A stretch of 35,832 nucleotides of DNA from a virus. Positions 1-6,128 of the stretch are shown here, piece after piece. Positions within the stretch are counted from its first letter, which is position 1; every line of letters begins with the position of its first letter. A program made the translations under genes and the position numbers. The notes beneath the pieces were generated by a model. It saw nothing but the letters and a program-made list of their open reading frames with translations. It was not told where the DNA came from and made no database searches. The stretch lies in the IMG/VR virus record IMGVR_UViG_3300044986_000294, positions 1 to 35,832 of that record. The stretch is one strand, 5' to 3'.

Positions 1-1
1 C

Positions 2-67
2 AAGGTGATTGCAGACGAGATGCTGGCTCGCACGAACGCGACCACTAGCAAGAGCGAGGTGGCCTAA
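2..67 (+). CDS. C-terminal end of an unidentified protein (5'-truncated)
   Basis: Only the last 21 codons lie in the window, ending in a TAA at 65-67. The tail is rich in Ala, Thr, Ser and Lys (it ends KSEVA) and shows no domain. The stop overlaps the ATG of the next gene (TAATG), the coupling style used throughout this genome, which supports it as a real reading frame. Nothing can be said about function. It could be the distal end of a small accessory gene like those at the right edge of the window, but the two edges do not join in frame as given. Confidence 0.55.
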   Translation, partial: KVIADEMLARTNATTSKSEVA

Positions 68-321
68 TGCGCGCCAACTTTGCAACAGGTGGGCGGGCAC
101 GATTCCCGCAGGCAACGCGACCGAGTGCGGCAGCGTGTCCCACTTGGTGGCACGGGCATCTTCAGCCCGTGCGCTCGATCGCTGAAGTCGCGACGATGCT
201 TGGTATGAATCCCAAGACTGTCGCCGCGCACGAGTCCACTGCCATCCGCAAGTTGCGGCAGGCTGTCTTGCTGATTGAAACTCATGCACCGTGCGGCTTC
301 TCGCTCGGAAGGAGGTCTTGA
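67..321 (+). CDS. small HTH protein, sigma-70 region 4-like
   Basis: An 84-residue protein. Residues about 37-65 (SIAEVATMLGMNPKTVAAHE followed by STAIRKLRQ) match the pattern of sigma-70 region 4 and related helix-turn-helix domains: a first helix, the turn LGM, a recognition helix and a trailing basic RKLR. This suggests a DNA-binding transcription regulator or a sigma-factor-like fragment; no region 2 is present. The ATG at 67 overlaps the upstream stop (TAATG) but has no clear Shine-Dalgarno. Residues 5-34 look unlike the rest, and a GTG at 169 directly before the HTH is an alternative start. The stop at 319-321 overlaps the next ATG. The fold assignment is by motif only; the target and role are unknown. 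Confidence 0.55.
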   Translation: MRANFATGGRARFPQATRPSAAACPTWWHGHLQPVRSIAEVATMLGMNPKTVAAHESTAIRKLRQAVLLIETHAPCGFSLGRRS

Positions 322-608
322 TGTGTTTCGGAAAGGCGCACCTGCGCCACATCTCTCACTGTCTGCGATCGAAGGCGAACAAGGATCTGAAGGCGAACGA
401 TCAATACGCGGCGACGGCGCTGCGACGCCTTCGGCTCGGGCGCGAATGCGAGCGCATCCTTGCGATGATCGAGGAGCGCGGACATCTGTTGGAGCCGCAC
501 GAGGTCGCGACTGCGTTAGGGTGGGAGCCGCCGATGATTCTGCTCGGCTCGCTCAACCACCACGCGCAGGAGTGGCTCGATCAGCGCTACCCGGAAAGCG
601 ATGCATGA
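321..608 (+). CDS. hypothetical protein, 95 aa
   Basis: I chose the ATG at 321 because a strong Shine-Dalgarno (GGAAGGAGGT, 307-316) sits just upstream and the start overlaps the previous stop as TGATG. A longer frame from 291 would ignore this site. The 95-residue product is basic at the N terminus and Leu/Glu-rich in the middle, with a short WEPP segment. I recognise no domain. It is co-translated with the sigma-region-4-like gene and is followed by the first three-hairpin leader. It may be a small host-takeover protein, as is common at this kind of location, but that is a guess from context. Confidence 0.6.
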   Translation: MCFGKAHLRHISHCLRSKANKDLKANDQYAATALRRLRLGRECERILAMIEERGHLLEPHEVATALGWEPPMILLGSLNHHAQEWLDQRYPESDA

Positions 609-699
609 CGCTACGCGCCACGCCCGCCGTCATCTGACGGCGGGCTGGCCTGCCGCGTCGGCAGGACTCAACAGCGGCACAGCCGCAGAAGGACTCACT
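609..699 (+). ncRNA. three-hairpin structured 5' leader, copy 1
   Basis: This leader holds three consecutive hairpins. H1 is GCCCGCCGTC (622-631) with GACGGCGGGC (636-645), loop atct. H2 is CCTGCC (649-654) with GGCAGG (660-665), loop gcgtc. H3 is GCGGC (674-678) with GCCGC (682-686), loop aca. The Shine-Dalgarno AGAAGGA (687-693) follows H3 without a gap, and the ATG is at 700. The same order, the TGG linker between H1 and H2 and the H3-to-SD junction recur at 1681-1774, 34611-34708, 35042-35145 and 35536-35639. Stem bases change in compensating pairs between copies. There is no U-tract, so it is not a simple terminator. I infer a cis-acting translation or RNA-stability element. Confidence 0.72.
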
Positions 700-1233
700 A
701 TGAAACTCGCCGACACTTTCAACGCGTATGGGTTTGGTCGCGCACGCCGTACGGGTCTCCGACTGGAGGCGCAAGGCAAGCGCAACGCTGGCATCCTCGC
801 GATCAGGGCACGGATGCCGGATGCGGATCTCGTGCAGTGCGCGATGCTCTATGACTTCGAGATCGCGCCGCTGACAACGAACGCCGCGCAGTTGACCGAG
901 ATCGGCGTGTCATGCTGGCACGCGCAGTCACTCGATCTCGTGGAGCACAGCATCAACGGACTGACCGGACGGCAGATGCGCCTGCGCTTGATCGAGATCA
1001 TCGAGGGTCTCGCGGATCTCGGCGTGTTTCTCGTGGAGACCGATCATCTGACTGACCACGAACTGCTCATGGTGCTTGTCACGAAGATCATTCGCGAGAG
1101 CATTCACGATCTGCCGCCGTCGCCTGAAGTCTGCGAGTTCATATCGCTCGCCATGCACAAGGGCGAGCGACGCGAGTCTTGTGTGTCATTTGCCAAGCGC
1201 GACGAGTTCCTGCCGCGACGGAGCCAGCCATGA
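700..1233 (+). CDS. hypothetical protein, 177 aa, behind structured leader 1
   Basis: The start is the ATG at 700, six bases after the Shine-Dalgarno AGAAGGA that follows hairpin 3 of the leader; the 33 upstream in-frame codons would run through the hairpins. The protein is soluble-looking and acidic in its C-terminal half, with alternating Leu/Ile-rich helices (for example LIEIIEGLADLGVFL), and has no signal peptide or membrane segment. I recognise no family. Its stop (1231-1233) overlaps the next gene's ATG (ATGA), so it is probably translationally coupled to the Cys-cluster gene. It is one of five genes in the window carrying the leader family. Confidence 0.65.
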   Translation: MKLADTFNAYGFGRARRTGLRLEAQGKRNAGILAIRARMPDADLVQCAMLYDFEIAPLTTNAAQLTEIGVSCWHAQSLDLVEHSINGLTGRQMRLRLIEIIEGLADLGVFLVETDHLTDHELLMVLVTKIIRESIHDLPPSPEVCEFISLAMHKGERRESCVSFAKRDEFLPRRSQP

Positions 1234-1658
1234 GCCTGCCGCTGACCATACTGCAGGCGAAGCGATCTTGCAACGGCTGCGCCGAGTGCTGCGTGACGAT
1301 GAAGGTCGAGCGCAGCGACGGCACATGGAAGCCGTGCGACAGAGACTGCGAGCATCTCGTGGGCAGCAAGAAGGATCGCAGTTGCGGGCAGTACGACCAG
1401 CGATGGTCGGGCTGCAGGGACTTTGTGTGCGCGTGGGCAGCAGGAATCTTCCCCGAGGAGTGCTGGCCTGCGAAGACGCGCGTCGTGCCATCGTTTGGCA
1501 AGGACGGCAACGCACTGGTTCTGTATGAACACATCGACAGACCGGGCGCATCGCGCACGGGTCGGCTCGGTGAGATTGTCGAGATCATGCGGCGAGAGTT
1601 GAGCCGCAGCGTGGTCATCGTGCGCGGCGAAACGCGCACGCTCCTGCCGCCGTTGTAG
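1230..1658 (+). CDS. YkgJ-like cysteine-cluster protein
   Basis: A 142-residue protein with C14, C17, C20 and C21 (CNGCAECC) near the N terminus, followed by C36, C40, C52, C62 and C67. The CxxCxxCC signature with later spaced cysteines is characteristic of the YkgJ/UPF0153 family of predicted Zn- or Fe-S-chelating proteins, whose biochemical role is not settled. I chose the ATG at 1230 because it overlaps the upstream stop as ATGA. A longer frame from 1179 begins inside the neighbouring gene. It is followed by leader copy 2. A phage copy is unusual; possible roles are metal-dependent modification or scavenging, neither of which the sequence shows. Confidence 0.68.
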   Translation: MSLPLTILQAKRSCNGCAECCVTMKVERSDGTWKPCDRDCEHLVGSKKDRSCGQYDQRWSGCRDFVCAWAAGIFPEECWPAKTRVVPSFGKDGNALVLYEHIDRPGASRTGRLGEIVEIMRRELSRSVVIVRGETRTLLPPL

Positions 1659-1680
1659 TCATGTTGACCCCATGACGCTA

Positions 1681-1774
1681 CGCGCCACGCCAGCCGTCCC
1701 GTGACGGCTGGCTGGCCTGTCGCGTTGACAGGATCACTCTCTCAAACGCGGCACAGCCGCAGAAGGAGGCGACC
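1681..1774 (+). ncRNA. three-hairpin structured 5' leader, copy 2
   Basis: H1 is GCCAGCCGTC (1689-1698) with GACGGCTGGC (1703-1712). H2 is CCTGTC (1716-1721) with GACAGG (1727-1732). H3 is GCGGC (1748-1752) with GCCGC (1756-1760). The Shine-Dalgarno AGAAGGAGG (1761-1769) follows and the ATG is at 1775. Relative to copy 1, a C-G pair in H1 has become A-T and a C-G pair in H2 has become T-A, so pairing is conserved while sequence is not. The preceding 16 bases (GACGCTACGCGCCACG) are shared with copy 1. Confidence 0.72.
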
Positions 1775-2632
1775 ATGGTCGCCATCGGAAACTCATCTTT
1801 GGTCATGCACGCAGGAGCGCACGCAGTCAGCCGCGAGGAAGTCTTCGCTGCTGCAACGCCTGACGCGACGGACACGCACTTCCCGATCGCACATCGCAGC
1901 GTGCTGACTCATGTTCAGACTACGCTGGATGATCTCGGATGGAAGGTGACAGAGGAGGCGCACGCGATGCTTGGCGACGGACTGCGATACTTCGGGCTGC
2001 TCGCGATCGCGCGCTCGCACGGGTCTGCGGATTCGATCTACGGCACTGACAGCACCTACCAGTGGGTACTCGGTATTCGCAACGCGCACGACAAGTCATT
2101 TGCGGCCGAAGCGATTCTCGGCACGCGCGTGTTCGTCTGCGACAACCTCGCCTTCAGCGGAAGCGGCCAGTCGGTGTTCCGCTTCAGCCGCAAGCACACG
2201 CGATTCATCGAGCGCGATATGCCCGGGCTCGTCGCAGGTGCGTTCGGTTCGATGGTGCAGGGCATGGCGATTGAGCAGATGCGAATCGACGCGTACCGCA
2301 GTTGCAAGATCGACAGCGAGCCGCAGGTGCATGATTTGCTCGTGCGCGCGATGGATCGCCGAGCGATCACGCCGCAGATGCTGCCTCATGTGCTGCACGA
2401 GTGGCGACGCACGGATGGCCCGGGCGGTCTTGCAGAGGCGGCGCACGAGAAGGGCGACCACGCATTCGTTGATGCGACTGCGTGGCGTCTGCTCAACTGC
2501 GTCACCGAGGTCGAGAAGCGCAGTCCAAGCCCCATCGCAGCACCGAAGCGCAACTCGCGCCTGATCGGTCTGCTGGATGGTTTGGTCGGTGTCAGTGCGG
2601 GCGAACCCGTGCTTGACGAGTCTGCGAACTGA
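1775..2632 (+). CDS. DUF932 family phage/plasmid protein
   Basis: A 285-residue protein. The central region (about residues 55-145) reads like the DUF932 phage/plasmid family: an alternating beta pattern leading to RVFVCDNLAFSG, which corresponds to the conserved 'vvCnNtl' segment, then helices. The family is widespread on plasmids and phages, often beside recombination genes, and its molecular role is unknown. The start follows a strong Shine-Dalgarno at the end of leader 2. The spacing to the recombination genes (YqaJ and ERF, 0.5 kb on) fits the usual context. Family call by pattern, moderately sure. Confidence 0.65.
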   Translation: MVAIGNSSLVMHAGAHAVSREEVFAAATPDATDTHFPIAHRSVLTHVQTTLDDLGWKVTEEAHAMLGDGLRYFGLLAIARSHGSADSIYGTDSTYQWVLGIRNAHDKSFAAEAILGTRVFVCDNLAFSGSGQSVFRFSRKHTRFIERDMPGLVAGAFGSMVQGMAIEQMRIDAYRSCKIDSEPQVHDLLVRAMDRRAITPQMLPHVLHEWRRTDGPGGLAEAAHEKGDHAFVDATAWRLLNCVTEVEKRSPSPIAAPKRNSRLIGLLDGLVGVSAGEPVLDESAN

Positions 2633-2648
2633 CTGATCGTGCAAGGGT

Positions 2649-2681
2649 GGGGCGGCGACTGCCGACAACAGTCGCCGCCCC
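2649..2681 (+). promoter_or_regulatory. long GC-rich hairpin between DUF932 and the next gene
   Basis: A perfect 13-bp stem, GGGGCGGCGACTG (2649-2661) with CAGTCGCCGCCCC (2669-2681), loop ccgacaa. It is followed by GCAAAGGACTC, which resembles the Shine-Dalgarno context of the leader family but has no start codon in range. There is no U-tract. It could be a Rho-independent-like attenuator, an RNA-stability hairpin or a diverged member of the leader family. Confidence 0.55.
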
Positions 2682-2733
2682 TGCGAGCAAAGGACTCGAC
2701 TTTCAAGGCTACCACTCAAGGAAACAACACACA

Positions 2734-2961
2734 ATGGCACACACGCACACATTCACAGAGCCACGGCTCGCCGTGGCTGTCATCATCGAACTGCAACACA
2801 ATGGCGACCCATACGGGCGCGGGTTCACGGCGTCCGAGTCGCACGACGGCGGCGCGTCTTGGTTCTTTCGCGGCGACGCAGGCGCGCGGACGCGCGCATG
2901 GTGGCGTCATGAGGCACGACAGATCGGCGCAGTTCTGCGAGAAGTCGGAGGTCGCAAGTGA
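2734..2961 (+). CDS. hypothetical protein, 75 aa
   Basis: A 75-residue protein starting at the ATG at 2734, with AAGGA 11 bases upstream. The N terminus is His/Thr-rich, followed by a short beta-like stretch (LAVAVIIELQ) and a Trp/Arg-rich C terminus. No domain is recognised. The stop overlaps the start of the MerR-like gene (TGATG), so the two are probably translated together. Confidence 0.55.
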   Translation: MAHTHTFTEPRLAVAVIIELQHNGDPYGRGFTASESHDGGASWFFRGDAGARTRAWWRHEARQIGAVLREVGGRK

Positions 2962-3170
2962 TGCCGAAACTGTTACCGACGCGACTTGTCGCCGACATCC
3001 TTGAGGTGTCGTTTTCCCGTGTATCGCAACTTGCGAAGGCACGGAATATCACGCCCACAGTTATTGCTGGTCGCAGGCTGTGGACAGAACAGCAAGTGTC
3101 TGATCTGCGACCGAAGAAGAATGGTAGACCACGGAAGGCCAAGCAGGCCGGAAAGGAAAGCGAGCAATGA
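2961..3170 (+). CDS. MerR/excisionase-type HTH DNA-binding protein
   Basis: A 69-residue protein. The first 45 residues follow the pattern of the small winged-helix 'helix_turn_helix_17' excisionase/MerR-like domains: ADILEVSFSRVSQLAKARNI forms the HTH, and GRRLWTEQQVSDL the wing and following helix. The basic tail (PKKNGRPRKAKQ) would contact DNA. The Shine-Dalgarno GGAGGT (2947-2952) fits the ATG at 2961; a GTG at 2958 is an alternative. The stop overlaps the YqaJ gene start (ATGA). It may regulate this early operon; no integrase is nearby, so a recombination directionality role is unlikely. Confidence 0.65.
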   Translation: MPKLLPTRLVADILEVSFSRVSQLAKARNITPTVIAGRRLWTEQQVSDLRPKKNGRPRKAKQAGKESEQ

Positions 3171-4075
3171 TTACTGACAAGCAGCGCGACGAGCGCGCGA
3201 AGGGCATCGGCAGCAGCGAGGTCGCGACCATCCTTCGGATGAATCGGTGGCAGTCGCCGTTTGATCTGTGGGCAGTCAAGACGGGTCGCGCTCCAGCGAT
3301 CGAAACCAATGACGCCATGCGACTTGGGCAGGTGCTGGAGCCGACGCTGCTGCAGTTAGCAGGCGAGCGACTGGGCCTGCGTGTGGTGCGACCGAGCACC
3401 ACATTCGTCGGGCACAAGCCCATCTACCGCGCGAACATCGACGGCATGGTTGGCGAGGCGCGGCGCGGGTCTGACATCGTTGAGGTCAAGACCACAGGCG
3501 TGACAGACGGATGGGGCAAGGAGGGCACGAATGAAGTGCCCGCCTCTGTAATGTGCCAAGTCACCTATCAAATGGCGTGCAGCAGCAGCCATCTCGCTCA
3601 TGTGGCTTGCCTATCGGGATCGTTCGGTCTCGCGTTCAAGTTGTATCGGGTCGAGTGGGACGCGGACTTGGCCGAATACATCCTCGACAATGTGAACGCG
3701 TGGTGGGAGCGACACATTGTGAAGGATGAACCGCCCGAAGACACTGGCAGCCTCGACACGCTCAAGTCGCTTCATCGCACTGACGAGGTGAAGGACATGA
3801 GCGGGCACTTGGAGAAGTTTCAGATCGAGGAAGCAGCGAAGTTGAAACTGGTGGACGCAGAGCGGCAGTACGAGCAGGCGAAGGCGTCGCTCGTGCAGGC
3901 TCTCGGCAACGCGCGACGCGGAGAGACCGGGCCGTACTCGGTCGCCGTGACAGAGGTGAGCACGGATCGTTTTGATCGAAAGGCATTTGAGGCAGAGCAC
4001 GCGGAACTTGCCTCACGCTACATCGTGCCCGCTGGGTACAAGCGCATTGACATCCGCAAGCGAAAGGACGCATAA
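3167..4075 (+). CDS. YqaJ-family exonuclease (lambda-exonuclease fold)
   Basis: A 302-residue protein with the YqaJ viral recombinase layout: GSSE at 15-18, GQVLEP with E58, IDG with D92, and EVKTT at 106-110, which together form the PD-(D/E)XK metal site. A Glu/Lys-rich helical region occupies the C-terminal third. Family members are 5'-3' dsDNA exonucleases that make 3' overhangs for annealing. The gene starts by ATGA overlap with the HTH gene and is followed one base later by the ERF annealing protein, the normal partner. All expected catalytic residues are visible, so it should be active. Confidence 0.85.
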   Translation: MITDKQRDERAKGIGSSEVATILRMNRWQSPFDLWAVKTGRAPAIETNDAMRLGQVLEPTLLQLAGERLGLRVVRPSTTFVGHKPIYRANIDGMVGEARRGSDIVEVKTTGVTDGWGKEGTNEVPASVMCQVTYQMACSSSHLAHVACLSGSFGLAFKLYRVEWDADLAEYILDNVNAWWERHIVKDEPPEDTGSLDTLKSLHRTDEVKDMSGHLEKFQIEEAAKLKLVDAERQYEQAKASLVQALGNARRGETGPYSVAVTEVSTDRFDRKAFEAEHAELASRYIVPAGYKRIDIRKRKDA

Positions 4076-4076
4076 C

Positions 4077-4826
4077 ATGACAAGCAGCAAGGACAAGATC
4101 GCACAGGCGATGATGACTGCAGCCGACTCCGACAAGGCGGCGGCTCGCGCGGAGTTGGGGTGGGAGGCGCGGCTCGTAGCAGCGCAGATGGCGATGAGGA
4201 ATGTCACCAAGGACAGTCGCGTGGCCTTCGGCAATCAACGCTACGCGTACACGAGTGCCGAAGACATGATCGGCGCGTGTCGCGAGGCGTTGCTTGCGGC
4301 AGGGCTTGCACTGTTTAGGTCGTGGACACTGCAGCACACCGAGGCTGGATCGTTCGTCGTGTCTGACTTCACGCTGGCGTATCCGGGCGGCTCGCAGGTC
4401 GTCGGTGCGCTCGTTCCGTTTCCGATCGTGTCAACGAACGGCAAGGGCGAAGACAAGGCGGTCGCGACGGCGTTGACCTCAAGCCTTGGCTACTTCCTCC
4501 GAGACCTGCTACTTGTTCCGAAGGAGGATGACGCGCAGCAAACTGTGCGCGCACCGGAGATGGACGCGCGCGACGATCGCAAGGTAGTTGCGAAGCCACC
4601 GACGAAGGTCGAGCGACTCGGCTTGCAGAGCGCGGTCGATATCACCGCACGATGCAAGCGCGCAGGGACGACGATCGAGGCTCTTGCTGCAGCGATGAGA
4701 AAGGCAGGGCACGATGTCGGCAGTGAGGCGCACCAGTGGCCGGAAGCACTTCGACCGCGCATCATGAAGTGGCTCGATTCGCTTGCTCCGCAGGTCGCAG
4801 TAGAGAAGGAGCCAGCACAAACCTAA
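4077..4826 (+). CDS. ERF-family single-strand annealing protein
   Basis: A 249-residue protein. Residues about 40-165 match the ERF superfamily: YAYTSAEDMIGACREALLA is the conserved aromatic segment and helix, and KAVATALTSSLGYFLRDLLL followed by VPKEDD corresponds to the conserved 'a.TYakRYal..llgi..eDD' block. ERF proteins anneal complementary single strands and work with an exonuclease such as the YqaJ protein directly upstream. The C-terminal segment is a linker and a small helical domain. The ATG at 4077 is one base after the upstream stop. It is followed by a hairpin at 4869-4896. Confidence 0.8.
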   Translation: MTSSKDKIAQAMMTAADSDKAAARAELGWEARLVAAQMAMRNVTKDSRVAFGNQRYAYTSAEDMIGACREALLAAGLALFRSWTLQHTEAGSFVVSDFTLAYPGGSQVVGALVPFPIVSTNGKGEDKAVATALTSSLGYFLRDLLLVPKEDDAQQTVRAPEMDARDDRKVVAKPPTKVERLGLQSAVDITARCKRAGTTIEALAAAMRKAGHDVGSEAHQWPEALRPRIMKWLDSLAPQVAVEKEPAQT

Positions 4827-4868
4827 CTGTCCGACAAGACTTCCGCACTTTGCATAAGTAGCCTTTCG

Positions 4869-4900
4869 CTCGCGACTCCGGGAACGGGGTCGCGAGTGTT
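4869..4900. terminator. hairpin terminator after the recombination genes
   Basis: CTCGCGACTCC (4869-4879) pairs with GGGGTCGCGAG (4886-4896) through 11 pairs including one G-U, loop gggaac, followed by TGTTTC. The U-tract is poor, so termination efficiency is uncertain. It lies between the ERF stop (4826) and the end of a possible minus-strand gene (4925), where a shared terminator would be expected. Confidence 0.55.
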
Positions 4901-4924
4901 TCAAAAAGTATCGTTTGGCAGTCG

Positions 4925-5197
4925 TTACGATTCGCGCAACTCATCTGCCACGCTCGGAGGCAGCGACACCTGCGGGTGAACGAGCAGCGCACCGACAGCG
5001 CTCTGATTCAGTCGATCGTGGCCGTGGCAGTTTGCACGGCAAGAGACAAGGACTCGCGACCTACCTTGTCCCGTGGCATACTTGCCGCGCACTCCAACCA
5101 CGCAGGCGGTGGCTGCCGACACGAGCAGCGAAATGGCGAGATGCGTGGCACGACCGACGCTCACAGCGAAGGCGAGGCGACCTGCGTTGGGTCGCAC
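4925..5197 (-). CDS. possible small antisense gene, 90 aa
   Basis: A minus-strand frame with a GTG start at 5197 gives a 90-residue product with a hydrophobic segment at residues 20-36 (LAISLLVSAATACVVGV) followed by CRANCHGHD and a short tail. Its codon choice looks as coding-like as its neighbours, and it fills most of the 405-base gap between two + strand genes, ending convergently at the hairpin at 4869-4896. Against it: there is only a very closely spaced GGAG before the start, no recognisable family, and it would be the only minus-strand gene. If it is not real, bases 4827-5231 hold only the hairpins at 4869-4896 and 5177-5195. Confidence 0.3.
   Translation of the reverse strand: MRPNAGRLAFAVSVGRATHLAISLLVSAATACVVGVRGKYATGQGRSRVLVSCRANCHGHDRLNQSAVGALLVHPQVSLPPSVADELRES
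5177..5195 (+). promoter_or_regulatory. hairpin upstream of the first ParB-like gene
   Basis: GCGACC (5177-5182) pairs with GGTCGC (5190-5195), loop tgcgttg, 36 bases before the ATG at 5232. The sequence between (GAAGGGACTCACATC) closely resembles the Shine-Dalgarno context of leader copy 1 (GAAGGACTCACT). A diverged leader of the same family is possible. Confidence 0.35.
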
Positions 5198-5231
5198 TCT
5201 CTCCGCTCTTGCGAATGAAGGGACTCACATC

Positions 5232-6038
5232 ATGCGAAAGATCAGACTGGAAGACATCGAACTAGCAGCGGCAATGCAAGCGCGAACAGCGATCAAAGAA
5301 GCAACCGTACAGGAGTACGCGGATGCGATGAAGAACGGCGCAAAGTTCCCGCCGATCGCAGTGATGGCGATCGACGGCGCATCGAAGGCATTCTCTGTCA
5401 TCGATGGATGGCATCGCGTTCAGGCTGCAAGACTCTTGGAGCGTGACACGATCGCTGCCGAGGTGATGACTGGCAGCACAAACGCAGACGCTATGTGGGC
5501 GGCTGCGTCCATGAACATCGTGCACGGCTTGCGACGAACGAACGCCGACAAGGCGCGTGCTGTCACTCTCGCAATCGCTGCGCGACCCGATGCCACCTAT
5601 GAACAGATCGCGTGCCAGTGCGGCGTAAGCGCAAGCATGGTCGCTGGCTACTTTGCTGCGCTGCAAGAGGTCGATCATGCGAACGCACAGCAGCCTGCGC
5701 CTGCTGTGGTTGAGTACGAGCGCGCAACACATCCCAATGGGCGGGCGCGTCATGAGCAGCGAATGGCAGAGGCAGAGGCTCGCATTGGAACTGTGCTGCA
5801 GGAACTCGCTCGCGTGCATGACATGATCGCCGAGCTGGTCGAGCAGGATCATGGCGCGTACATCAACGCGCAGTCCGTGCTGTCGGATCTGACGAACGCC
5901 TCTGGTGCACTACAGCACGCGCGACCGCACAAGGTGTGCCCGGTCTGCAACGGCGCAGGATGCGAGACCTGCAGAATGCTCGGATGGGTTAGCAAGAAAC
6001 AGTGGCAACTGATTCCCGCAGCGATGCGCGGTCGGTGA
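5232..6038 (+). CDS. ParB-like nuclease-domain protein with HTH and C-terminal zinc motif
   Basis: A 268-residue protein. Residues 20-80 form a ParB N-terminal (sulfiredoxin-like) domain with DGWHRVQAARL at 58-68, the equivalent of the conserved 'DGeHRyrAa' motif. Residues about 105-145 contain an HTH (YEQIACQCGVSASMVAGYF). The C terminus has C236, C239, C244 and C247 (CPVCNGAGCETC), a DnaJ-like zinc knuckle. The ATG at 5232 has GAAGGGA upstream; the 53 in-frame codons before it lack a ribosome site. Such phage ParB-like proteins bind DNA and may nick it or act in regulation. It lies between the recombination and helicase genes. Confidence 0.72.
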   Translation: MRKIRLEDIELAAAMQARTAIKEATVQEYADAMKNGAKFPPIAVMAIDGASKAFSVIDGWHRVQAARLLERDTIAAEVMTGSTNADAMWAAASMNIVHGLRRTNADKARAVTLAIAARPDATYEQIACQCGVSASMVAGYFAALQEVDHANAQQPAPAVVEYERATHPNGRARHEQRMAEAEARIGTVLQELARVHDMIAELVEQDHGAYINAQSVLSDLTNASGALQHARPHKVCPVCNGAGCETCRMLGWVSKKQWQLIPAAMRGR

Positions 6039-6061
6039 TGTGACAACACGAGAACACGCGA

Positions 6062-6110
6062 GCGAGTGCTCGCACGAACTTCGGGCGCGCCGCGTTGGCG
6101 CGCCCGCTTT
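6062..6110 (+). promoter_or_regulatory. structured leader upstream of the helicase
   Basis: Two hairpins lie in the short gap before the helicase: GCGA/TCGC (6062-6073) and a 10-bp stem CGGGCGCGCC (6082-6091) with GGCGCGCCCG (6097-6106), loop gcgtt, followed by CTTT. The gcgtt loop is the same as in H2 of leader copy 2. It could be a weak terminator for the ParB-like gene or a structured 5' leader; the helicase Shine-Dalgarno (AAGGAG) lies 13 bases downstream. Confidence 0.45.
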
Positions 6111-6128
6111 CATATGCAAGGAGCAAAC

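Noticed and set aside
609-699. Leader hairpins as Rho-independent terminators
   Set aside because: No U-tract after any of the three stems, and the last stem is fused to a Shine-Dalgarno; genuine terminators elsewhere in the window (9007, 23385) have clear T-runs.
2961-3170. Excisionase of a lysogeny module
   Set aside because: The HTH type is shared with many regulators and there is no integrase, attachment site or repressor in the window.
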